The notes under the pieces: model-generated
Told to the model about the DNA's origin: nothing
Seen by the model: only the letters and a program-made list of their open reading frames with translations
Databases searched by the model: none
Shown: one piece after another, positions 54,953 to 64,000 of the stretch
How the letters are laid out: the number at the start of each line of letters is the position of its first letter
How positions within the stretch are numbered: position 1 is the first letter of the stretch
Position numbers and translations under genes: made by a program
From: Neurospora tetrasperma FGSC 2508
Taxonomy: Eukaryota; Ascomycota; Sordariomycetes; Sordariales; Sordariaceae
Reading direction: 5' to 3'
Assembly: GCF_000213175.1 (NCBI RefSeq)
Contig: NW_009799102.1
Location: 3,557,249-3,621,248 of the forward strand
Length of the DNA stretch: 64,000 nt

Positions 54953-57900
54953 AACAAAATTATCCGGTCGTTTGTTTGTTTGCTTGCTTGCTTGATTTGA
55001 CTCCTGCAATGTTAAAGTCAACGCCGACCCGACGTTAACACAACCAGCGATCAGAGGATTGCCGTGGGATGGCCCGTTCGAACAAAAGGTCTGTGCGTGA
55101 GGGGAGCTTGAACCGTTGCCCAGTGCTGTTACCTCTCTGTAGTGTGTACCTGGTAAGACACACCACGAAATAGGTGCCCTGTGCTTTTTGTGCTCCGTGC
55201 TTTGTGCCTGCATCGATCAGTGCAGTGCAGTCGGGTGCAGCCATTCCCGAACCCCGAATTGAACGAAACGACACCATGTGGACCCCCACCCACCACTCAG
55301 AACTCCGATCCAGCTGTCCGTCCAGCTCGCAAGAACCTCTATGGTTACCACGGGGGATACGTAAGAGCAGTGACAACAACTGAAGCCTCAGATTGACCCC
55401 TACGTTAAAACGAGGGCGCAGATCATATGCCCAAGTTGAGCTTCACGACATGAAAAGCCAGCCATCCTCCATTGCCCGGCCTGGAACCGGCGACCGGAGC
55501 CGGAGTCCACGATATTTCGTTGTCATTGTCATTCGGCGACCACGAAAAAGCCCCACGACTTTGAGCAGGAGATCCCGTCGGGTAACACCCGGTCGTCCAT
55601 CGTTGTCCACCTTTAGTGTCCCTAGCCACCCGGGGCAGGGCTTCCCAGGACGATGGAGAAAAAAAAAAAAAAGAAGAAGAAGAAAAGGTAATGACGATGA
55701 ATTGACCAGGCTTGATACCAACACGAATAACATACCATGCCATCCATCGGATCATCGTCAGATGGCATCAGTCGTAACCGATAACCGACAACAGACAGAG
55801 ACAAGAAAACAGCGGGATGAGACCAAACAAAACCTCCAAAGGACTATGGAGCCCGCTAATGCATGCTCTAAAGGCCAGCCTAGACTTTTTTCGACCTGGT
55901 CTTGGAGCAAATGGAGCATGGTGCAGAGTCTCTGGTCGTCTCAGGTGCTGCTGGCTGGTCTGCCCCGGCTAAGTGCTGCTGCTGCTAGTCTCAAGACGTT
56001 ACCTACCATTCGACAATGTCCTCGTGATTCAAAAACACCATGAATGAATTCCGCCCCAGTTCCGTTCATTCCGTCCATTCCCCGGGCCTATCAAGGCTTT
56101 ACACTGCGTGCTAGAGCGCATTTAGCTCGTCGATTGAATGCGGGGCTAGTGTAGTGTAATGCCAGGGCAAGGAGTAGCTGAGGTGTGCCATCTACACATT
56201 CAGTGTCAATGTCAATGCCAGACTCGGAGAGAGATGTGTTCGGGCATTGCCGTCGTACGTATCAGAGACTCTCAAGTCCGAGGGTTTGAGGCTCCGGGGG
56301 CGGCTGTTGCGTTCCGTTACGAATCCACAGGGTCAGATTCAGGATCGGATAAGGGGGTACAAGTCAATGTCAACAACCAAGCTGTCAAAGCCTCCTCACA
56401 GGATTCTCAAGCCCAAATTAACAATGCTTGGCTATGCGCAATGCGCCACAGTATTTACAATATCCAGTGGAGAAATGGAGGTTGCTACACTAGGTTCACG
56501 AGGACGTGAAGCTGGAGAAAGATATGTCCGAGATGTGATGCCCCCATACGGCGTCTGGGCGTATCAGTCCGATCCCGGGAACATCCCTTCTCGCAGACCC
56601 AGGTCCGCAGTCCTGGGTCGGATCGGGCGCGCCTTGTCAAATCTCAAAAAAAAAGGGCCTCAATTTGGGAACCTCTTGCGACGTTTTGGGTGGTGAAAGC
56701 AAGGCGAGCTAGCTGCCCGCTGATTGATGCAATGGGTGGTGTGAACCGGGAATGGCCGCGGTGCAGGAGGAGTGGTGGTTCAAAATCACCAAAAATAATC
56801 CCAAAAGAGGGTGATACCTCACTGCAACCCCTGACAATGACGGAGAGAATATCAACTTCGTCACAGTGACAGACAGAAACAATCTAAACCGCTTCTGTTC
56901 GGCCAGTCAGCATGATCACCAAGCCATGTACACTACCAGCCTCATATCGTACGTATGTATGTCGTTTGGGGATTGAAACAAAAGAAAAATCGACAAAAGG
57001 GGATATGGAAAAGCTCGCAAGAAGGGATCATTGGCGGTGATTGCACCCGACGTCGCCGACGTTGTGTAATCCGCGCTGAACCATATCTCTGGGTCACCTC
57101 ATCGATCCCACTTCTTTCTTTGGACACGGGCCGGCCGCCTGACGCCTGACGGGCCCGATGAGGCGGGGGAGCTGAGAGATGAATTCCCCGGGAGGCACCA
57201 TCACTACTGCACCGGCCATCACGAAGGTTTCACATCATCTCATTGGGTCCCATTCGTAGGTATGTAGTGAAGTCAAAAGGGGAGAGGTTCTGGGTGTGGC
57301 ATGATGCAGTTGAGGTTAGTGGCTGATAATTGAGGGGCGCGTGTTGAATGCCCAGAGTGGTGAGGCTTGAGAGGGACCTGACGGGAATTGGGGTTAAATC
57401 GGGGAACCCAGCTGAGACGGCTCCACTTTCAATTTTGCATCCATTTCCCCCCAGGACCCGATGTGGTCAGGTCGCATTTTGCATCCTTTTCATTCGTCAG
57501 AACACACGGTTCGTCCTATTTTCCCCCAAATCCTCATTCTGAAAATGGAGCTTCATCCCCCGCTGTAATTACAACTTTGACAACCCCACTACAACCACCA
57601 AACTGCCCGAGCCGATGAAGTCACCACCACTATCGTCGTCACACGGGATTCCCTTCGGCGCGCGCGCACACCCACCACCAGCTGTCACTGGGCTGGCTTG
57701 TCTTCTCGGATCGCTTTAATTGTTTCAGATCAATCCGCTTATAGATCAGCGACAGTCTATGCAAGGCACGATGTGGCTGGCAGGTCGTCGGCAGGCAGCA
57801 CACACATACCCTGCCTGTAGTAAGCCTCACATTACCTCTAGCAACCCTGACTCGCTTACCACTTTTTGCTGCGAATTCGAGTCACTTCCATATCCCCCGT

Positions 57901-60900
57901 TACATCATCGTCATCATCATCATCGTTGTTACTCGTTGGGAATCATCGCGATGCTGTCTGTCATCAGTCTGGCCTATCCCGTCGTCAATATCACCAATAT
58001 GGCCTCCATTGGTAATCTCGGCGAAACCTCACGAAGCTGCCTGCGATGACTACTACCAACCGACGTAGCGCGCATGTAGGTAGGTAGGGTGGGATGACGA
58101 CAGGCGTGGGTGGACAGGATGATGGATGACTCCGTCCCTCGCCAGCTCCGTCAGGACTATCAGGATTGTCAGGTACCGACCGACTGAACGTAACACCACC
58201 ACACGACAAACAGGAGTAATTATAATCATCCCGTCCCCCCTTCTTTGGGATTCTCCCGGATCGCTGTTGCTGCCACTGGGCCGCTGCCGCCGTCCCATTT
58301 GACATCCAAATCGATTCCCGCATCCGAGACAACACGAATCGGATGTCCGGAGCTTAGGAATATCGAGACGGGAGTCGTGCACCGCCTCGTCGACAACGTT
58401 ACAGTCATCACTCATCTTCAAGTAAAAAAGGATGATGCAGTGGAAGCGTAGAGCGCCACAGGCAGCAACACAAAGTTGCCGTACACTAGAAGGCGGATAC
58501 ACCGTTACAGCACCTGAAGTTTGAGCACTCTTGAGTCCTGCAGTGTCATCATCATGCTCCGTTTTGTGTAAGTAGCTCAGTAGAGGTAAGTATCCAGGTA
58601 GTGTATCACCAAACTGCGGAGCTGCAAAAAAACCATCCAATCACCTTTCTCCATTCGCCTTTCTTCTTTCTCATTCTGTCTAGCCATGCCATTAGCCAGG
58701 GGCACGCCTCCTTCAACTTGTGCTCCAGGACCAGAGCAGCATCAGAAAGAGAAAAAAAAAAGGTTCCGGGGCGGTAGATCCCGTCGAGGCCCGTCTTACG
58801 GAGTGGGGGTCCTCCGCGGGCCCTTCTTCCCTCACTCTATGGTACTGTGTTTCATGCAGCTTTTCAAGCTCCGTCTCACCACGGTATCAACATGGTGATG
58901 CCCTGATGGCGGATGGATGGGTAGCTTTCCTCATACGCCTGTTCCATGCCGCAAAGTCACGAGAATCCTGTCTTCGTAATTCCAGGCAAGTTCCCGGTTG
59001 CCATCCGGCTGCTCACCCGGCCCTTACCCGGGTTCCCGATCCAGCTTCAACCATCCCACCTCTTCCCCGGACTACGCTACACAGAGCGAGAGGCTAAATC
59101 AAGAAACCACAACCTTGTCAGCCCGCATGGAAACATTCATCCCAAGGTCAATCCCGTCCCCTCTGATCCAAAGAGACGGTCATCATCACTAGAGGGTATC
59201 TGTTTCCCCAGCTTCTTGATAATTTCCCCCGAAACCAACTCCGATCGCGCTTGGCAAGTGATGTGGTGTGGGGGTTTTCCATTTTGGGAGATTTCTTTAA
59301 CTTCAGTCTTACTTTGTCACCCACGGGGCCACGCAAGACCAGGTTTAGAGCCCTGGGGGTTGAATCTCTTTAGCATGAGCTGCTAGACAGGCACGAGACA
59401 GGCCTAAACAAGACCTGGTATGGTATAGCATCTCAGCCATACAGTCGGTATCAAGTGGGAAACCTTCCATGCTCGCTTGGGCTAGACACAAATCGATTTC
59501 CATTCACGGATCGACAAGATAGCGCTGGGGGTTGGTTGCAAATCCTCAATGCTGCCCCCCTGGGACATTATCCACTACCACCCCCCAAAAATACTGGGCA
59601 AACTAATACCAGGGGGGGAGGGGGGCCCGGGGACCATCCGGCACTTTCGCCCTGGTTTCCGTTTGAGGGCTCCCAAATTCCGCACTCGCAAGCACTCGCA
59701 AGTTACGTGCCCCGGTACATGAACCCCCCCCCGCGGACCACTTCCGGTCCCTGAGCTGATGCACTCAGAAAGCTGTCATCTGGTTGTTCGCCCAATCAAG
59801 GCACAAGTTAGCCAAGTTACCAGTCTTTCGGATCCCATGGCCCAAATTGCTGCAGCTGCCAGGCTCAAGCCAGGGCGGGCCTTCCATGCGTGGTCTTCGC
59901 TAAAAAGGTCATCCTTGTCATTATCGTCGTCGAAACAGTGACGATTCCTTGTTCTGACGGTGTTTGAAACGAGAGAAGATGTTTCTTTTGTGGTTCCATC
60001 GTGTCTTAGTAATGTGATGATGGTGGTGGTGATGATGTTGAGCTGCTGTCGGCAGTCTCGACAGTGCAGTAGTAGACTTCATGGGTCGTTATCGGACGGT
60101 TACGACTCTGGTGACAGCCTTCACACCATACTTCACTTTCGGAAACAGAAGGCTCGCATCCGCGGTGGCAGCCACAAGATGCCATCCCGGTGCATGCATG
60201 ATCAATTCATTCCTACATATCGAGGCTGCAGCAAGCCTTACGACAGACAGACAGACAGCCAGCCAGCTGGGACGGCGGGCCGGCCGGTGACAGGGCCACT
60301 TTTTGCCATCCAATTCCATCCGATTACTATTCTGGGCGAAAGTGGGAAAGTGAGCGAACCTCTTCCGTTGTTCCATTCAGGCTTCCAGAAGGTCCACTCA
60401 ACCCCCCCTGATTCACCCTTCCGTTACGTCTCGCCCTGAATTTCGAAACTCCGGGCATTACATATAGATGGGAAAGAAGCAGCTCCACTGCACCAACCCA
60501 CGAGGGCACCATCGCGGCGGCGCCGGCGGCGCGGAACTCGTGGCATGACATGGCATAGCATGGAGTTGTTAGTCCCTGTAAGTTCGCCGTTTTGGAACCA
60601 ATTCGCTGCAAGACAGACAGCAGGATAAAGGACCCTGAAAACAATGAAAATGTTCAAGGCCCCCTTGCAACTACTATTCCTGCTACAGTATCTAGCCCTC
60701 TTTCAAGCTGAAAGTCTGCCCGGGATGGAGAAAAACGGAGGTTTCTTCCTGGAAGGGCTGAAGCTACCTTCAATCCTTACTGTTGATGGGGAAAAAAAAA
60801 GAGAAGAGAACGGAGTTGGGTGGAATTCCTGACAAACTGACGTTTCTCATTCTCTCTAGAGGTAATTTCCCGACCATTTTTGTTTTCCTGTTTCCATTTT

Positions 60901-62752
60901 GTCCAGATATTGATACGGTGCAAAAAAGTGTGGGCCTCTTTTCTCATTCAGTTGGTAATGTCCCCCAAAAACCCCTCCAAAAAAAGGCCCCAAAACGTTG
61001 AAATGGGGATCCGCTACAACCATTTGATACAGCACCTTGGTACCACACCATGTGCGGCACCAGATCACGATTAATCCTTGTATTCCCTCCCACGTTTTTC
61101 GTTGCTTTTGAAGGATGGGGGGTAAATTGATATTGGATAGCTATTTGAAATGTTCCTTGGAACCATCATATGGTATACTGACATATCAGTTCAATTCTTT
61201 CTATATGGTAAATCGTGCCGTTGTAATTGTATGTCGTGGTCGTTGCTTGTTTTGTTTTTCCCTTTTATTCAGGGGTTTTCCAGGGGTCGTGATTCACTGC
61301 AATGGTGAGTGATAACGGTCGCTGAAAACCCGATCTTGAAACAAATCGACACAAAACAAAAAAAAAGCAAAAGGGGAATTAAGGCGGAGTTACCGAGACC
61401 TTTGTTGGTCAAGGGCTCAAAACAGGCAGGAGAGAAGAAACGAACAAATTGACCCCCAAACAGTTGATTCACATCAAGCTGCTGTTGAATGCAACCTCGC
61501 TGTCCCCGTCGTCATCATTGTCGACCTCGTCGTCATCGAAACTCAACGTTATTGGGGTCCCTGTCGAAAATACGCCGTCGGAACCGAATGGATGGAACTG
61601 AACGAACCCTCAGGGGAGGGTGCCGGGGGTTACCGGGGGCCCAGGCGGACAACAATAACGGACCCGGGGTCCGGGTGGGACGGAGAAACTCAGGCTCAGC
61701 AGTCAGGTTGGTCCCTCGCCCAAAAAAAAACCCTCGCTACAACATACGGATCTACAACACCTCATAGAACAAAACTAACTAACGCTGCTATAAACGGTTT
61801 AATTCAGGTCCCCCCCCATCCCATGGTCCCCCATTGGGATTCCCAATCGCTCGTTGAAACGGCGATCACCTCGAAAAACCACGTGCGCCCTCGCTAAGCA
61901 ATTTCCCCTTGCCAAAAAACCTCGTTCCTGGATCCCAAAATCGCAAGCTATTTCCAAACTAATCGAACATCATTGTCGATCAATTTTACCAGTTGGACCA
62001 ATTCCAACTTTCCCATTCGTCACGACTCCCCCTTTCCTCTTTCCTTTTCCCCTTTAAAGTGTAGTTCTACAATATCCCAGGCCAGGTCCCAGGTCAACCC
62101 CCAAAAAAACACCACGAGGCTTCAAGGTACCCACACTATAATCGCATCTACACTTCCCCTTGTTCAAACCAGGCACCTTGCTCACCACCCACGGGATCAA
62201 TACACTAAGACCAACCACCATGCCATGCCATGATCGTTGTCACAAAAAGGAAAGAAACAGAGTTTCCACATCCCCGGAATTTCACCTCCCCCCTTGTTCC
62301 TGTGACAGAGCATCTAGTATGAAATGGGAATTAGTCAGTAGAGGTAGACTTTAGCAAGCTGTATGGGCAACAACCAAGTTCCGTTTCCTTGCTATGCATA
62401 CTGCAAATCCCAGCTAGACGGCCCTGCCCCTGATGATTGTTGTCTTATACCTTGCTAGTCTAGCCAGGGCACCGTTTTCTCTCTCTCTCTCTCCCTCTTC
62501 GCTCTATCCGCTCGCTCGCTCGGTCGGTCCGGCCGTCATTCGGTCGCTTCACATACACCTACCTACCTAGTCTAGTCGTAGGCTTTAACTCGGCGACTTC
62601 TCGCTTTATTGACGAGCCAGCGAGCAACAAGAGACATGGGAAGTCACATGGGACAACATGCATGGCACTGAGGTGAGGACCAGACTTGACCCTGTGACAG
62701 ATCAATGGACCCCGTTAGTTCTTCCAAGTTCTCAGGGGGGCTTTATGGACTA

Positions 62753-62774
62753 CCTACCTACCTAGGTAGGTAGG
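62753..62774. repeat. 22-bp perfect palindrome of CTAC/GTAG units
   Basis: CCTACCTACCT mirrors AGGTAGGTAGG around a CCTAGG centre. It is the longest example of a motif that recurs throughout the intergenic DNA of this window. Confidence 0.9.
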
Positions 62775-64000
62775 GTGTCGAAAACGGAGTTCAAGTGGAT
62801 TTTTAGGTGTTATGAATGAGTCTTTACATACTGTTCCTGTTCCTGTTCCTGCTAGAGATTGGTCCTTGGTCCTTGTTGGTGAAGGGGACAGACATATTGG
62901 CTTCTTCTCATCAGACTAGGTAATATCTACAATGTCTGGGGAAAACGGAGTGGATGGGCACTGGGGGGGGATCCACGGATTCGCCGATTAGTCTCGTTCC
63001 CACCCCTTTGTCCGCCTGGCTCGTTCGGGGATCTCCTTGCTCTATCTTGGGAAATGGATGTCCTGATATCCGTTCCGTCGGGTTAGGTACCTACCTTCCG
63101 TCGGGTACTGAAGCAGATGTGCAGCTGGAAACTGCAGCTGGAATCGGGACCGTAGCTGGACCGGGCTACCTGACCTACCGAGGTAGGGCTTGGAAGCTGT
63201 CATGGCTGTCCTGGTTTTGGGAGAGCTTTGTTCTTGCAGTTAGATCTAGGGCAGTCGTAGCTCGGTCTTGCAAGCATCGAGAATTGTAGTAAGACATGGG
63301 ACAACCAACGACGCAGCTGTTGGAGCTGGGATCCTTCTCTCAAGTTTCACCCAAGTTGAACACCCTAGACGACACTGTATTCAACATCTGCCTTCCCCAC
63401 GGCTTGCTTGAAGTTCATCCCCTTACTAGAACTTGTGTTGGTTTCTCAGTCTCAGGTCCCCTGAAGCTGTACCTGTCGTTGGCATCACTAATCCCCATGC
63501 CCTTACACAATCCCCTGCTTCACCACATGTCTCGTTCAGTAGAGGTATACCGCCCAATAACCCGGGAGTTTCTCCGGTTCATGCTGCTGGAGTCCATCCC
63601 GTCCCATTGATATCCCCCCTTCGATCTAAAAAAGTACCTAATAACCCACCATCGATCCCGCCGTTACCGGTGTCCTGGTTCCCAAATCACTGGAACTCGG
63701 ATCCTTCGCTAGTTGATTACCACGTTTTTCGCTTTCTCTATCTCTATCTCATCGGTTCCATTTTTAGTCAGGTTATTACTAGAAAGTGAAAGAGGCGAAC
63801 AAAGAAAATGAGAGGGCGATCATTTGCATAGGTCGCCTAACACCCCTCGCCTATTTCCTCGCCTATTGGCCGACCTACTAGCGGATCGGACTTCCGTTTG
63901 GTGCTTTGCTAACTGGATGGATCCGGTATCCTCGCTTATTTTGGGAAGTTTACTAGGTCACGATGGCAAAAAAAAAGGTCGATGGGGTCGTCCAGGTCGG

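Larger units (their letters stand above)
52870..64000. other. Gene desert, last part; no gene seen
   Basis: About 11 kb without a supported gene. It is rich in purine/pyrimidine tracts and short repeats: GAAC tetramers near 54095-54112, GTTC near 54484-54505, GATT (54931-54952), GTCGTC near 54720, ATC near 57908-57930, CAGACAGA near 60241-60258, CT repeats near 62478-62495. Many short frames overlap each other on both strands with no domain. Confidence 0.45.

Noticed and set aside
63296-63610. 104-codon plus frame near the right edge
   Set aside because: Leu/Pro/Ser-rich, overlapped by another frame of the same length, no domain.

Overview
The window is nuclear DNA of a filamentous ascomycete, most likely a sordariomycete close to Sordariales (Neurospora/Sordaria type). 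The evidence is the introns (51-140 bp, GT...AG, with CTAAC/CTGAC-like branch sites), fungal versions of AP-2 alpha, Atg18, ARPC5 and NDUFAF5, two HET-domain genes, a lone dispersed 5S rRNA copy, CA/CT-rich 5' leaders and C-to-T/G-to-A decay of repeats that looks like RIP. The genus is inference.

Layout. 1-3.9 kb is a graveyard of mobile-element remnants: a zinc-finger gene tail, pieces of one LTR family, and two LTR-like arms of a second family in opposite orientation. 3.9-7.3 kb (minus) is a dead HET-ankyrin gene. It keeps a recognisable HET domain, one intron and an array of about fourteen nearly identical 34-residue ankyrin units, carries about ten in-frame stops, and is cut off exactly at an LTR end. 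A decayed 5S rRNA copy lies at 8.5 kb. 9.5-33.5 kb is a normal gene-dense segment: a large DUF6604-like protein (-), ARPC5 (+), the complex I assembly factor NDUFAF5 (-), AP-2 alpha (+), Atg18 (+), a small hypothetical protein (+), an intact HET-domain gene (+), a 2OG-Fe(II) prolyl-hydroxylase-like enzyme (+) and a hypothetical acidic protein with a VED tripeptide array (-).

33.5-64 kb is a 30-kb gene desert. It holds a sequencing gap bounded on both sides by poly-C, many simple repeats, and only weak gene candidates: a spliced reading frame ending at 48.1 kb, and a spliced transcript-like locus at 52.3-52.7 kb that could encode a very small protein.

The identified genes are not an operon or a biosynthetic cluster. 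ARPC5 and AP-2 alpha both serve actin-dependent endocytosis and Atg18 serves autophagy and vacuole membranes, but their adjacency looks like ordinary housekeeping gene order. Two divergent pairs (DUF6604-like/ARPC5 and NDUFAF5/AP-2 alpha) each share about 1 kb of promoter DNA. I found no clearly new multi-gene system. The most useful leads are the 52-kb small-protein locus, the gene desert with its poly-C gap, the six-frame-open minisatellite, the 5S copy and the RIP-dead HET-ankyrin array.
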